A program made the translations under genes and the position numbers. A stretch of 64,000 nucleotides of DNA from Siminovitchia thermophila (GTDB lineage: Bacteria; Bacillota; Bacilli; Bacillales; Bacillaceae_C): the NCBI RefSeq assembly GCF_016909185.1, contig NZ_JAFBFH010000019.1, positions 1-64,000 on the forward strand. Reading direction: 5' to 3'. This document shows, piece by piece, positions 1 to 9,250 of this stretch (position 1 is its first letter; the number at the start of each line of letters is the position of its first letter). A model generated the notes under the pieces. That model was not told the DNA's origin. It searched no databases and worked only from the letters and a program-made list of their open reading frames with translations.

Positions 1-94
1 TTGCTCGAACAGGGTTTTCCTTATCAATCATTTCATCTAAACACAGTAATTGAAAACTTATTTGATCTCTTGAAAAACCGTGAACATTGCCCAT
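1..94 (-). mobile_element. IS1182-like transposase, N-terminal fragment cut by window edge
   Basis: The minus strand from an ATG at 94 reads MGNVHGFSRDQISFQLLCLD and continues with EMIDKENPVRA to the window edge, too short for a full ORF call. The pattern of a short lead, then LDE-x-I-x-ENPVRA, is the N-terminus of IS1182/DUF772-type DDE transposases. A strong SD (GAGGGG) lies just upstream at about 103-108. Only 31 codons are visible, so I cannot say whether the element is intact. Its outer end should lie near 120-165, where TTAGACAG resembles IS1182-type termini. Confidence 0.65.
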
Positions 95-168
95 TTTAAT
101 AATCCCCTCTGCTTATAAGTTACCTATATTATACCTTTTTTTGGTTTTATTTGTTAGACAGTCTGATG

Positions 169-316
169 TAAGGTGCCGTAAGACTCCCACCTCAAAATCC
201 TGAGTGAATACAAAAGGTCTAAGTGGGAGTAAACGGCACCTAAATGCCCGATTGGTTCAACTAACATTCAGTAGGAGATGGAAGAAAACGCCTACTGAAT
301 GAGGTTTCACTTTATT
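169..316 (-). repeat. Two-hairpin dispersed repeat, copy A
   Basis: On the minus strand this is hairpin 1 (CATTCAGTAGG with its complement, 265-302), a linker TTAGTTGAACCAATCGGGCA (245-264), then hairpin 2 built from AGGTGCCG/CGGCACCT outer and CTCCCACTT inner arms (169-242). It is nearly the same as the tandem copies at 17709-18019, including the GTTTCACTTTAT-type flank. It sits directly next to the presumed end of the IS1182-like element. No coding potential is seen. Confidence 0.85.
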
Positions 317-530
317 GTTCTTTTTTCATCAGCTGATTTAGTCGTGTCCCAGACTCGGACTCCATTAAAAGAATGCGTTCATATTCTTTCAGATAGGTTG
401 TCAATACCCTTTTCTTTTATTTCGTTGTGACATCCATTTTTTTGTGTGTAAATAATACTGCCTGATTGGGCGGCTCCCCCATCAGGATTCGTCCTTGGAG
501 TGCTTTACGATCATTTACCATTATCAACGG

Positions 531-572
531 ACAAAAAGGCCTCAGCCCGTTTACATACGGGGCTGAAGCCTC
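531..572 (-). terminator. Intrinsic terminator of ytnP
   Basis: On the minus strand a 12-bp GC-rich stem (GGCTTCAGCCC with its near-perfect complement) is followed by CTTTTTG. It lies about 85 bp past the ytnP stop. The rest of 317-657 holds no supported gene, only another small hairpin near 461-487. Confidence 0.75.
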
Positions 573-657
573 TTATGTCATTGGTAGGCAGGGTGCAGTT
601 CTTTTTTCTCAACCGCCCTGTTCTTACCTTTAGTCAATTTGCTTGGATAGCCGGCAC

Positions 658-1518
658 TTATTTTACCACGGCTGCGGGACGGTTTCTTTTAACCGAATCA
701 ATGATATGGCCATCTTCGTCCCATTTGATGGCACGGTAATGGCCATCGTGATAAAATGTGAACCAGCTTCCTGACTTGATTGCTTCCGGAATCCATTTTT
801 GCTTTGCATAAATAGAATCCATCGGGTAATCGTCATAAGCCAAAACCCATAATACATTTCGGTGGGCATGGGTCGGCATGATGTCAGCCATGTGAACCGC
901 CCTTTCACCGGAACTTTCGATCGTAATGATACTGTGCCCGGCGCTGTGTCCCCCTGTATGAACCATGTTAATGACGCCTTCAATCTCAATCTCTTCAGAA
1001 AACGTTTTCACCTGTTCTTGAATCGGTTCCCAGTTTTCTTTCCAGTATGTATTTCGGGAGCGGATATTGGGATTGCGCATTTCATCCCATTCAATGGCAG
1101 ATGTGTAAATCACCGCGTTCGGAAAAAAAGAAACATAACGATCTCCAACTTTTTTCGTTAATCCGCCTGCATGGTCAAAATGCATGTGGGTCATACAAAT
1201 AATATCAATGTCAGAAGGTGCCAGCCCAAACTTGGCAAGCGATTCTTCCACTTTCGATTGTTCCGTAACGCCGTAGTTTCTTAATTGCTTTGCGGACAAC
1301 TTGCCGTAGCCAAGCCCTGCTTCAATCAAGATGTTTTTTCCATTTACTCTCAAAAAAATAGGGTCTGACCTTAATTCAATTTGATTCTTTTCATTAACCG
1401 GATATTTTTTTTCCCATAAGGGCTTGGGCACTACACCAAACATGGCTCCCCCGTCAAGATACGTATCTCCGCCATTGAGCCAGGTTAACGTCAATTCACC
1501 AATGTTCATTGTTTCCAT
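658..1518 (-). CDS. ytnP: YtnP-type N-acyl homoserine lactone lactonase (metallo-beta-lactamase fold)
   Basis: A 286-residue metallo-beta-lactamase fold hydrolase. The zinc motif HMHFDHAGG is at residues 111-119 and a second metal histidine lies in [10 protein letters not shown]. The protein follows B. subtilis YtnP nearly end to end, for example [21 protein letters not shown] near the N-terminus and ENWEPI in the middle. YtnP is known as a quorum-quenching lactonase that opens acyl-homoserine lactone rings. Six in-frame codons precede the chosen ATG, but the GGGAGGT SD at about 1526-1532 fits the ATG at 1518 (METMNIG). It has its own terminator on each side, so it is probably monocistronic. 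The substrate is inferred from family only. Confidence 0.9.
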   Translation of the reverse strand: METMNIGELTLTWLNGGDTYLDGGAMFGVVPKPLWEKKYPVNEKNQIELRSDPIFLRVNGKNILIEAGLGYGKLSAKQLRNYGVTEQSKVEESLAKFGLAPSDIDIICMTHMHFDHAGGLTKKVGDRYVSFFPNAVIYTSAIEWDEMRNPNIRSRNTYWKENWEPIQEQVKTFSEEIEIEGVINMVHTGGHSAGHSIITIESSGERAVHMADIMPTHAHRNVLWVLAYDDYPMDSIYAKQKWIPEAIKSGSWFTFYHDGHYRAIKWDEDGHIIDSVKRNRPAAVVK

Positions 1519-1589
1519 TTTCTCGACCTCCCGCACATTTCGAAATTATTGTACCATATTAATTGAATATTCAGCCATGTAAAAGCAAA

Positions 1590-1676
1590 TAAAAAATAAA
1601 AAACCGCAACCTGCCAATGAAAAATGGTGTACATACTGTTAACATACCATCATCATTTGGAAGACTGCGGCGGGGT
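1590..1676 (-). terminator. Terminator of ytmP
   Basis: On the minus strand CCGCAGTCTTCCAAATGA pairs imperfectly with TCATTGGCAGGTTGCGG and is followed by TTTTTTATTTTTT. It separates ytmP from ytnP. Confidence 0.7.
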
Positions 1677-1691
1677 TCTATAAAATGAGCA

Positions 1692-2471
1692 TTAGATAAA
1701 TTTCTCTAAATATCCGATCCAGAATTTTACTTCTTGAATACGATTTTTACTTTTATGCCAACCAACAGAAAGCATCGTATGGGCGATAACATACCATTTC
1801 ATTCGAAGCAGCAGGTTATCTGTCATATCTATTCCATATTGTTCAAGCCATTTCGGCCAATCAGTACGCGGGATATAAAAATATAAAAGAGGCCCGATAT
1901 CAAGAGCAGGATCTGCAATCGCCGCTCCATCCCAATCAATTAAGTAGAGCTCACCATCGTCGGAAAGAAGCCAGTTGTTATGATTGACATCACCGTGGCA
2001 AACTGTCCATGTGTCATGATGGACATTGGATTTTTCCGTTTGCAAAAATTGAAGGGATGATTGAACAATTTCATTCGAAAGTAAATCCCCATCCACCACG
2101 GCGACTACATCTGACAGGATCATTTCCGGCTTATAAGGTGTTTTTCCGAGGCGAGAAAGCATTGTTAACAACGCGCGCGATGCGTGTATTTTTTTCAGTA
2201 ATTTCGCAACGCGGGAGTGAGTCATATCTTGGGGTTTAAATTCCCTGCCGTTTAAGCATTCCTGAGCTGTAATGACATCTCCGTTTTCCATTCTTTTTGT
2301 CCAAATCAATTTCGGAACAATGCCCTCCGCAGATAATACGGCAAGAAAAGGAGAGGAATTGCGCTTCAAGAAAAGTTTTTCCCGTTCATTACACGCGAAA
2401 AAAGCTTCCCCTGTCGCACCACCAGCAGGAATGATTTCCCAATTATGCTCGAATAAATGTTTCACCGTCAT
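1692..2471 (-). CDS. ytmP: YtmP, aminoglycoside phosphotransferase/choline kinase-like protein
   Basis: A 259-residue kinase-like protein. It shows the catalytic loop HGDVNHNN (residues 159-166, HxDxxxxN type) and the metal-binding DWDGA (179-183) of the APH/choline kinase family. The N-terminal PAGGATGEAFF resembles a glycine-rich nucleotide loop. Gene order and sequence match B. subtilis YtmP, whose substrate is not established. In B. subtilis a tRNA m7G methyltransferase gene lies close by; none is seen between ytmP and ytnP here. SD GAAGGTGA lies just before the ATG. Terminators on both sides suggest its own transcript. Confidence 0.85.
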   Translation of the reverse strand: MTVKHLFEHNWEIIPAGGATGEAFFACNEREKLFLKRNSSPFLAVLSAEGIVPKLIWTKRMENGDVITAQECLNGREFKPQDMTHSRVAKLLKKIHASRALLTMLSRLGKTPYKPEMILSDVVAVVDGDLLSNEIVQSSLQFLQTEKSNVHHDTWTVCHGDVNHNNWLLSDDGELYLIDWDGAAIADPALDIGPLLYFYIPRTDWPKWLEQYGIDMTDNLLLRMKWYVIAHTMLSVGWHKSKNRIQEVKFWIGYLEKFI

Positions 2472-2526
2472 TCACCTTCAATATTTATGGAAAGGGACGT
2501 TCCTCTCCCATTTATCTCAGTAGAAA

Positions 2527-2566
2527 GAAAAAAGACAGCTATTGGAGTGATAAAATACAATAGCCA
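2527..2566 (-). terminator. Terminator downstream of ytlQ
   Basis: Minus strand: GGCTATTG and CAATAGC arms around a 13-nt loop, then TGTCTTTTTTC. It likely ends the pepV-dat-thpR-ytlQ transcript. Confidence 0.7.
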
Positions 2567-2713
2567 TCCTTCTTTAAATTTTAACTCTAAGTTGCATTTT
2601 TCGTCAAGTCCGTATTCCGATAAAGTAGATGTTACTTTTGTCGAAATCTGCGCTTTATCTTTTACAGGCCGCTTCAGGCTATGGATACAATGAATGAATG
2701 ACCATAAAATGAT

Positions 2714-3490
2714 TTATGTCGTTCTTTTAATAGCCACTGTTTTGCAACTGTCCAACAAGGCCTTTGCCCCAAGCATTTGCATCCTTTTAACAGGTAAGCG
2801 CGGCGCTTTTAATTTACGAAGCCAGCTTTCATAATCATGCTTATCTATAAAAAGCACATCGCTTTGCCCCTCTGGGTAGTCTATGTAACTATTTTCTGAT
2901 ATAACAGTGCGTTGGATGGGTAAATCGACCTTATGATTTTTAAAAATCCGCTTGACTACTGTAGACATGCGATTGGCCGAAATTAATGGATTTAACACTT
3001 TATCATCCGCATTGACAGCATTTCTCCAAAAATGCGAAGAAGACCCAATATATACCGCCTCCTCTGCACCGTTTAAAAAAGCAATGCAGAAAATCATCGA
3101 AGGAGTCAGGAGCAACACTTCCAATTCCACTTCCGTTTTTTCGAAGCGCATGACAGGCCGGTACATGACAAAAAAAGAGTCGGGAAACCGTTGTAAGAGG
3201 CCGCGCAAACGTGGATCCGTGTAGTAGCTGGACTGGACAAACGATCTCTCCGAAATGGTCGTGCTGGCCCATTGAATTTGTGATAAAAATAACTTATCCA
3301 AAAAAGACTGCTTTAAAGCAGTTTTCCGTTTGGCGATTTCGATGTTTTTCAGACGACTTCCCCGCTGTTCCAGAGTATTCACGATTGCTTGCCATCTTCG
3401 TTTTTTAAGGCGGACAAACTTAGAAGAGTATTCCGAAAGGTCCTCTTCATAGCGTGATACGTAATCTTGTAATTTGATCAACTGCGCCAT
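2714..3490 (-). CDS. ytlQ: YtlQ-like conserved protein, possibly nuclease-related
   Basis: A 258-residue soluble protein with a charged helical N-terminal third and a mixed middle part (SFFVMYRPVMRFEKTEVELEV) that resembles the nuclease-related (NERD-like) core in this family. Position beside thpR and close resemblance in length and N-terminus (MAQLIKL) indicate the B. subtilis ytlQ orthologue. Its function is not known. The ATG at 3490 is preceded very closely by AAAAGGAA, an unusually tight spacing, so translation may be modest. No catalytic motif can be assigned with confidence. Confidence 0.7.
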   Translation of the reverse strand: MAQLIKLQDYVSRYEEDLSEYSSKFVRLKKRRWQAIVNTLEQRGSRLKNIEIAKRKTALKQSFLDKLFLSQIQWASTTISERSFVQSSYYTDPRLRGLLQRFPDSFFVMYRPVMRFEKTEVELEVLLLTPSMIFCIAFLNGAEEAVYIGSSSHFWRNAVNADDKVLNPLISANRMSTVVKRIFKNHKVDLPIQRTVISENSYIDYPEGQSDVLFIDKHDYESWLRKLKAPRLPVKRMQMLGAKALLDSCKTVAIKRTT

Positions 3491-3510
3491 TTCCTTTTAA
3501 AAACAACCTT

Positions 3511-4083
3511 TCATATCAATGTAAATGATTCGATTTTCTCGTATTTTGGGGAATGATCCAACCGGGTGCGGTAAAGCACCACTTCCACCGCGTCAAAAGC
3601 CGGGCCGGGCAAACTGGGGGAGGCATTACGCGCAAGTTCTTGAAGCTGGCTCAAGGAAAATGGCTCTTCCCCCATCCATTTGCGGGCAATTGTAATATGT
3701 GGCTTGAACGGTCTCGTTTCAAGCTCAAAACCAGCCCGCTGACATGCTGAAAAAACATTATTCCGCAGTGCATCTAATTGGTCTGTACCTGTAGTGCCCA
3801 CCCATAAAATCCGCGGTCTTTTTGCTTGTCCGAACGTCCCGGCTTGATTAGGGCGGAGCGTTATGTGCTCGGCCCCCTGAATCGCATCCCCAACGAGTTT
3901 AATGGAAGAGGCCAGCACCTCTTTTTCTGCCTTCCCCAGAAACGCAAACGTCATATGGTAATCTTCCGGATGAACCCAGGTCTTAAAAGGGAAAACGCTC
4001 TTGATCCGCTCACTGATCGAATGTAAATACATCTTCATCTCCCCAGGCAATGCAAGGGCAAAGAAAAAGTGGTCAGAATGCAT
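3511..4083 (-). CDS. thpR: RNA 2',3'-cyclic phosphodiesterase (2H family, YtlP)
   Basis: A 190-residue 2H phosphoesterase. Both catalytic HxT/Sx motifs are present: HMTF at 43-46 and HITI at 129-132, placed symmetrically as in LigT/ThpR proteins. These enzymes open 2',3'-cyclic phosphate ends of RNA and were first assayed as 2'-5' RNA ligases. SD AGGGGAG precedes the ATG by six bases. It lies 22 bp after dat and 20 bp before ytlQ on the same strand, which suggests one operon. Confidence 0.92.
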   Translation of the reverse strand: MHSDHFFFALALPGEMKMYLHSISERIKSVFPFKTWVHPEDYHMTFAFLGKAEKEVLASSIKLVGDAIQGAEHITLRPNQAGTFGQAKRPRILWVGTTGTDQLDALRNNVFSACQRAGFELETRPFKPHITIARKWMGEEPFSLSQLQELARNASPSLPGPAFDAVEVVLYRTRLDHSPKYEKIESFTLI

Positions 4084-4105
4084 CTATAACTCCCCTTAGA
4101 TTTCC

Positions 4106-4948
4106 TTATTTGTTTAATTCTTCTTGAAAAAGCAATTGAAGTTTGCGCGTTACAGGCCCGGGTATTCCTTCACCAACTTGGCGGCCATCCACTTTTACGA
4201 TCGGCATAATTTCGGATGTTGTGCTTGTCAGAAATACCTCATCCGCCTGCCGCAACTCTTCCAAGGAATATTCTTTTTCTGAAAAAGGAATATTGTTTTC
4301 TGCACATAATTTCAGTGTGACTTGCCGGGTTATACCGTTTAAAATCAAATTGGTCGCCGGATGAGTGATCACTGTTCCATCTTTTACAATATACACGTTT
4401 GATGAAGATCCTTCCGTGATCGTTCCGGAACGATGCAAAATCGCTTCATAACATCCCTGACCGGATGCTTCTTGCTTTGCCAGCACATTTGGCAATAGAT
4501 TTAAGCTTTTAATATCGCAACGGAGCCATCTGATATCATCTTCGGTGATGGCGGCCACTCCATTTTCAAGTGCTTTTTCAGGACGCGGCGCTTCTGTCGT
4601 ATAGGCTGAAAAAACCCCTTTCGTTCTACTTGGGTCCGGGAAAATGTGACTTCTGGAAGCTGTTCCTCTTGTTACTTGCATGTAGACCGTTCCCAGCTTC
4701 ACGCCGTTTTCTTTGACAAGTTGGCGGGCAAGGGAAAGAACTTTATCCCTGGAAAAAGGAATGTCGAGCTTTATTTTTCCGGCACTCGCAAACAGACGTT
4801 CAATATGTTCTTCACCTGTAAAAAGATTGCCGTCATATACGCGAATCACCTCGTAAACGCCGTCTCCAAATTGATATCCTCGGTCTTCCATGTCAATGAC
4901 CGCTTCGGACCTTTCCATCATTTCCCCATTCAAAATCACTTTTCCCAT
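4106..4948 (-). CDS. dat: D-alanine aminotransferase
   Basis: A 280-residue fold-type IV PLP aminotransferase. The Schiff-base lysine is K147 in CDIKSLNLL and the cofactor-contacting glutamate is E179 in TITEGSSSN. The N-terminal MGKVILNGEMMER and DRGYQFGDGVYEV are typical of Bacillus D-amino acid transaminases, which interconvert D-alanine and D-glutamate for peptidoglycan. Full family length. It sits 28 bp after pepV and just before thpR. SD AGGAG lies about ten bases upstream of the ATG. A branched-chain aminotransferase or ADC lyase is less likely given the close match to Dat. Confidence 0.93.
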   Translation of the reverse strand: MGKVILNGEMMERSEAVIDMEDRGYQFGDGVYEVIRVYDGNLFTGEEHIERLFASAGKIKLDIPFSRDKVLSLARQLVKENGVKLGTVYMQVTRGTASRSHIFPDPSRTKGVFSAYTTEAPRPEKALENGVAAITEDDIRWLRCDIKSLNLLPNVLAKQEASGQGCYEAILHRSGTITEGSSSNVYIVKDGTVITHPATNLILNGITRQVTLKLCAENNIPFSEKEYSLEELRQADEVFLTSTTSEIMPIVKVDGRQVGEGIPGPVTRKLQLLFQEELNK

Positions 4949-4976
4949 ACGTCATCATTCTCCTATCGTAATGTCA

Positions 4977-6395
4977 TTATGAACGTGCCAATTCATGAAA
5001 TGCCTGGGCGTAGATCGCTGTCGCTTTTATTAAGTCATCGATATGCATATATTCGTCCTTTTGATGAGCAACGTCGTCCCTGCCGGGAAACAATGCCCCA
5101 AATGCGACTCCCGCTGTCAATGAGCGCGCATATGTCCCGCCGCTGATCGATAGCAGCTCCGCTTTTTCATTTGTCTGCTCTTCATAAACTTTTATAAGCT
5201 TTTGAATCAATTCATGATCTTTCGGAACGTAATGGGGTGGTAAGTTTCTAATCTTCACAAAATCAAAATGGGCGCTTGAAGCTGCGCTTGCTATATCTTG
5301 AATCCCTTTTTCAAAAGGAAAAGTGGCGGGGTAGCGCATATTCAACCCAAAACGTCCCCCATCTTCTTCATTATACGTCATAATGCCAACATTGATTGTC
5401 AATTCACCTGTAATCTCATCCTCATGCTGGACACCCAAAGCCCGGCCGCGTGAATCCCCGAAAAAGAAATGGACGGCCGCTTTCACAAACTCTCTTCCTC
5501 TACGGTCAAGCTTCAATGTATAGAGAAAACTCGCCAAAAGCAAGCCGGCATTTTTTCCGTTGTCCGGCTCCATTCCGTGGGCCGAAACACCTTCCACTTC
5601 CATCACAAGATATCCGCTCTCCACATAATAAGACCCGGCTATATTTTGCTCCTTTTTAAAATGATTAAAAAGTTGCAGTAGTTCGGTGTGGTCGCCTTGG
5701 ATATCAAGCACCGCTCGCGCATGGTCCGGAACCATATTATATCGGCGTCCCGCCACAAAGGAAATGAGCGTTTTGGGGGCACCGTATTCCTTTTCAAAAT
5801 GATTGTTTTGCACCAAGTCGAAATCACAAATACCTTTCTCGGAATGAATAATCGGAAAATCGGCATCCGGAGCAAATCCCATATCCGGCATTTCCTCATG
5901 CTGAAAATAATGGTGGACACAGCGCCAATCACTTTCCTCATCTGTTCCAATGATCAGTCGAATGCGCTTTTCAATAGGCAATCCAAGCTCTTTCACAATC
6001 TTCATGCCATAATAAGCGGCCATCGTCGGCCCTTTATCATCAATGGCGCCGCGGGCATAAATTTTGCCGTCTTCCACTTCCCCGCCATACGGATCTTTCG
6101 TCCAGCCATCCCCTTCAGGGACGACATCCACGTGGCATAAGGCCGCAATAAGCCCGGCACCTGAGCCCATCTCCAAATGCCCGGCTACATTTCCGACATT
6201 TTTTGCAATAAAACCGTCTTTCTCCCCAAGCTGAAGCATATAATCCAATGCTTTTTTTACTCCTTTTCCAAGCGGGGCATCCTCAGTTTGATCATGTTCA
6301 TTTAAAACACTCTTGATTCGCAAAAGTCCCTGCAAATCTCTTATCATATCAGCTTTTCTCTTTTTTGCTTCAGAGATCCAATCAATATTTGCCAT
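4977..6395 (-). CDS. pepV: PepV dipeptidase (M20 family)
   Basis: A 472-residue M20-type dinuclear zinc dipeptidase. Visible metal/catalytic motifs are CHVDVVPEGDGW (His about residue 88), GAIDDKGP (117-124) and GTDEESDW (about 150), followed by a lid domain. PepV hydrolyses dipeptides, including those with D-residues or beta-alanine. Two ATGs lie six bases apart: the GGAG SD sits 8 nt before the second (6395, MANIDW) but only 2 nt before the first (6401), so the second is chosen. It heads pepV-dat-thpR-ytlQ, about 46 bp after ythQ. Pairing with dat suggests a role in D-amino acid or peptide turnover. Confidence 0.93.
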   Translation of the reverse strand: MANIDWISEAKKRKADMIRDLQGLLRIKSVLNEHDQTEDAPLGKGVKKALDYMLQLGEKDGFIAKNVGNVAGHLEMGSGAGLIAALCHVDVVPEGDGWTKDPYGGEVEDGKIYARGAIDDKGPTMAAYYGMKIVKELGLPIEKRIRLIIGTDEESDWRCVHHYFQHEEMPDMGFAPDADFPIIHSEKGICDFDLVQNNHFEKEYGAPKTLISFVAGRRYNMVPDHARAVLDIQGDHTELLQLFNHFKKEQNIAGSYYVESGYLVMEVEGVSAHGMEPDNGKNAGLLLASFLYTLKLDRRGREFVKAAVHFFFGDSRGRALGVQHEDEITGELTINVGIMTYNEEDGGRFGLNMRYPATFPFEKGIQDIASAASSAHFDFVKIRNLPPHYVPKDHELIQKLIKVYEEQTNEKAELLSISGGTYARSLTAGVAFGALFPGRDDVAHQKDEYMHIDDLIKATAIYAQAFHELARS

Positions 6396-6440
6396 AGACA
6401 TAGCTCCTTTGAATGCTTGCTGACTCTATTGTACAACTTT

Positions 6441-7628
6441 TCAGCCATTCAAAAAAAGGGGAAATACTTTTTGGACATACTGTATGGCGAAAAAGTAAGC
6501 AAGGCAGATCACCGTAAAAGGAACCGCAAGCGCCGTAGTTACGACATTTTTCCCTTTATAATATCCGTCTTTCCCCGAATATAGCTTTGTAAAAGGATGG
6601 CTGCCGACTACTTTATGCCATACAGATCCGCTCCACGCAACCACTGTAAAGAAACCACAAGCAGTTATACCAAGCTTCATCCAAAGCGGCGGAAGCATGA
6701 CCAGTGCAGCCACCGTTACACCAATAATCCTTATATATCCCCAAAAATATTCTGTATTTCTCGTCGTTACTTTTATAAATAATTCCAAATAGCCGACCAT
6801 TTCAGTCCGTTTTTTAAATAAACGGTTTGATTTGGAATACAAGCGGGGATTTTTTCGCACTGTCCCTAGTTTCGGTAATTTCTCAATGTCCGAGGACATC
6901 CCCAGCACGAACTCCGTATGTTTTCTTTTTTCCCGTTCATCAATAGCGAGATCCTGCTCAAAAGTATGTATGCTCGTAAATCGGGGATAATTCAACACGA
7001 TCGATCCAACTGTATTGAGCAAAGAGATTAGGATGATCAGTAAAATAGCTCCATGTTCAAATGCCAGAAAGCTGACATACCATATGGCGCCGGCTCCGAT
7101 CACAAGCGGGATATTTCTCAAGATGCTGATCAAGCCGCGTAACTGAACGTCCAAACGGCCAGATACAGCCATGACGAGCCATTTTAACGTGATCCACGAG
7201 ATGCAAAAGGATAACAGCTGAAGTCCGGTAAAACCGTAATGTTGAAACCAAAACGGGGCTATCAACAAAGCGAGAAGGCCTGCTGTCAGTATTTCAAATG
7301 TATATGAAAATAGTATTCCGCCCTTTTTTAAACCAATAAACAGGCGTTCTTTTTTCATTAAAAAAATGGTGTCCGCTTCCCTGACATACGTTCTGAAATG
7401 GCTATTCCATAACAGAAAAAAAGAACCGATAAACAGGAAAGAAAAAGGAATGTGTTGAATCCAGCCAGGCATTTCCAGCCACCAAGACCGATAAATGAAA
7501 AATCCAATGACGATACTTGGAATGACAAAATAAACGATGATCGTCCAATCCATTACCGCCCGCATCGTTTTCAACTTATGCTTTCCGTTTTCCAACACCC
7601 TCGTCCAAAGCAGTCGCCCGCTATTCAT
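6441..7628 (-). CDS. ythQ: YthQ, ABC transporter permease (EcsB-like)
   Basis: A 395-residue integral membrane protein with several hydrophobic segments, for example WTIIVYFVIPSIVIGFF and IPFSFLFIGSFFLLW near the N-terminus and two more near the C-terminus. It pairs with the ATPase YthP, and its ATG (7628) overlaps the ythP stop codon in an ATGAATAG arrangement. A GGAGG SD lies 9 nt upstream. The open frame extends 50 codons further upstream inside ythP, but that part is an overlap artefact. The family resembles EcsB-type exporters; the substrate is unknown. Confidence 0.88.
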   Translation of the reverse strand: MNSGRLLWTRVLENGKHKLKTMRAVMDWTIIVYFVIPSIVIGFFIYRSWWLEMPGWIQHIPFSFLFIGSFFLLWNSHFRTYVREADTIFLMKKERLFIGLKKGGILFSYTFEILTAGLLALLIAPFWFQHYGFTGLQLLSFCISWITLKWLVMAVSGRLDVQLRGLISILRNIPLVIGAGAIWYVSFLAFEHGAILLIILISLLNTVGSIVLNYPRFTSIHTFEQDLAIDEREKRKHTEFVLGMSSDIEKLPKLGTVRKNPRLYSKSNRLFKKRTEMVGYLELFIKVTTRNTEYFWGYIRIIGVTVAALVMLPPLWMKLGITACGFFTVVAWSGSVWHKVVGSHPFTKLYSGKDGYYKGKNVVTTALAVPFTVICLAYFFAIQYVQKVFPLFLNG

Positions 7629-8334
7629 CCCCTTCATCCTCCAGTGAAAGACACGAATACAAATTGCCATCTTCTGCACCGCATTGAGAGAGCACCTCAT
7701 CCAGTGTTCCCGATGCCTTAATCGTTCCATTTTCCACAACCAAAAAAGAATCGCAAATCCGCTGTGCCGTGTCCACAATATGTGTACACATTAATATGGC
7801 GGTTCCAGAAACCCTCTCCTGATCAATCATGTCAAGCAACAGCTTCGTAGAACCGGGGTCCAGTCCCATAAAAGGCTCATCAATGACAAGCAAATCCGGC
7901 TTTGAAAACATAGCAAGCGCAATCATCCCTTTTTGTTGCATCCCTTTAGAAAAGGTAGACGGAAATTCATGAATTCTGTCAATGAGCCGAAAAACATTTA
8001 ACAGTTCCTTGGCATATTCAAGATTCTCTTCCTGCAACTGTTCCACCGCGCATACAAACTCGAAATGCTCCCAAAGAGTCAATTCATCGTAATATATTGG
8101 CCTTTCCGGAATATAAGAATAAGAAGAGTCTTCATTCTTTTCAATTTTCCCTTCCAAAAATGGCAATTCTCCCAGCATTGCTTTGATTGTCGTGCTTTTA
8201 CCAGCTCCATTGTTGCCAATCATGCCAACTAATTCGCCTCTATTGATGGAAAAATCAATATTGGAAATAATAGATTCATTCGGTTTATATCCAGCCTGTT
8301 TGATCTTTACATGTATAAGCGCCAAATCCTTCAC
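7621..8334 (-). CDS. ythP: YthP, ABC transporter ATP-binding protein (EcsA-like)
   Basis: A 237-residue ABC ATPase. Walker A is GNNGAGKST (residues 40-48), the signature is a divergent FSKGM, and Walker B is LLVIDEP with a following THIVDT switch histidine. Starts with GTG at 8334, with AGGA about six bases upstream. Translationally coupled to the permease ythQ. Sequence and position match B. subtilis ythP, of the EcsA/bacitracin-exporter type group. It would power export of an unidentified substrate. Confidence 0.9.
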   Translation of the reverse strand: MKDLALIHVKIKQAGYKPNESIISNIDFSINRGELVGMIGNNGAGKSTTIKAMLGELPFLEGKIEKNEDSSYSYIPERPIYYDELTLWEHFEFVCAVEQLQEENLEYAKELLNVFRLIDRIHEFPSTFSKGMQQKGMIALAMFSKPDLLVIDEPFMGLDPGSTKLLLDMIDQERVSGTAILMCTHIVDTAQRICDSFLVVENGTIKASGTLDEVLSQCGAEDGNLYSCLSLEDEGDE

Positions 8335-8620
8335 CTCGTCCTAGATTCGCTTTTAAAGATATACGATATAACATAATAAAAGTTTCATTGCAAAGATAAA
8401 ATGTGACAAATTACGACCTTTTTCTTCCAATTGTTAAAAATCCCTTTTAAAGCAAGCAAGATTGCGGTAGAATAAAACTGTCTGATATTTTAGTTTCAGA
8501 CACAAGATGTTAATTACAAAGAAAAGGAGTTGTCCGAAAGGAATCACGACGTAGACTGCACTTCATCAATGCAGCTGTCCGCACCATCTGCCAAGGAATT
8601 CAAGATGAGGGAGTGGTTTT
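8335..8620. other. Intergenic region upstream of ytzE and ythP
   Basis: This 286-bp divergent gap holds no gene. A short inverted repeat TGTCTGA/TTCAGACA lies near 8480-8503 after a possible -10 (TAGAAT). Another small hairpin (CTGCACTTCATCAATGCAG) lies near 8556-8574 in the ytzE leader. Neither matches a regulatory element I can name. Confidence 0.4.
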
Positions 8621-8842
8621 TTGAAACCTTCTACGAATAGGATGCTCACCAGGATCAAGGATGTATATTTGTACATTAAAGAAAATGGTACCGTGACGAC
8701 ACGGGAGCTGGCTGATGCATTCGGCAGTACACCTCGCACCATTCAAAGGGATTTGAATGTGTTAGAATACAATGACCTAATCAGCAGCCCGCGCCGCGGG
8801 AAGTGGACAACAACAGAGAAAAAAGTGAAATTAACATCTTAG
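8621..8842 (+). CDS. ytzE: YtzE, DeoR-type HTH protein
   Basis: A 73-residue protein that is essentially one winged-helix HTH domain (VTTRELADAFGSTPRTIQRD) with no ligand-binding part. It begins with TTG (MKPSTNRMLTRIK), preceded by GAGGGAG. The internal ATG at 8642 has a weaker SD, and family members start at the MKPSTNR position. It matches the B. subtilis ytzE product in sequence and place. Probably a small DNA-binding regulator; targets unknown. Confidence 0.85.
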   Translation: MKPSTNRMLTRIKDVYLYIKENGTVTTRELADAFGSTPRTIQRDLNVLEYNDLISSPRRGKWTTTEKKVKLTS

Positions 8843-8944
8843 AAAAAAAGAAAATTTGACTGGCCCCAAAGCTCATACGATCGCTTAACTACACGTATAC
8901 TTAGAAGATTCACAAACCCACTACGTTTATGTTTGCTTTCCTTT

Positions 8945-9070
8945 AGCAGAAAAGCGCAGATGCCTTTCACAAATGTACAGGCTGAAGAAGCATCGACGCG
9001 AGCCTCAGTCATGTTGACTTATCGCAGGACGCCATGAGAAACGTACCATGTAAGCTTCGTGCAACGTTTT
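8945..9070. repeat. Decayed Bacillaceae intergenic repeat
   Basis: The stretch carries AGCAGAAAAGCGCAGATGCC and then CGACGCGAGCCTCAGTCATG with TTGACTTATCGCAGG. This pattern resembles a very common non-coding repeat between genes in Bacillaceae. The copy is degraded and I see no terminal repeats. The rest of 8843-9206 has no supported gene. Confidence 0.45.
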
Positions 9071-9206
9071 TATCATGATGTTCTACCTCCAAAAATAGCG
9101 ATACCGCTAGAGTATGAAGGCAATACTGTCAGTCAATAGCGCTGGAGCCAGACTTTTCAAATGAAATGCCAAAGAAAGAACTTACTTTCTTTTTCATAAC
9201 AAAATG

Positions 9207-9240
9207 CCGCCAGCTGTTTCAAACAGTGGCGGATTTTTTT
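9207..9240. terminator. Bidirectional terminator between ytzE and rsuA
   Basis: A 12-bp stem (CCGCCAGCTGTTT with AAACAGTGGCGG) has ATTTTTTT on the plus strand and a weaker CATTTTG on the minus strand. It may serve rsuA (minus) as well as plus-strand transcription. Confidence 0.7.
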
Positions 9241-9250
9241 ATACACATGA

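Noticed and set aside
461-487. Hairpin with CCTGATTGGG/CCCCCATCAGG arms as a further copy of the two-hairpin repeat
   Set aside because: Only a short similarity to the linker region; the rest of the repeat layout is missing.
4646-5146. 166-codon plus-strand ORF antisense to dat and pepV
   Set aside because: Shadow of two well-supported genes on the other strand.
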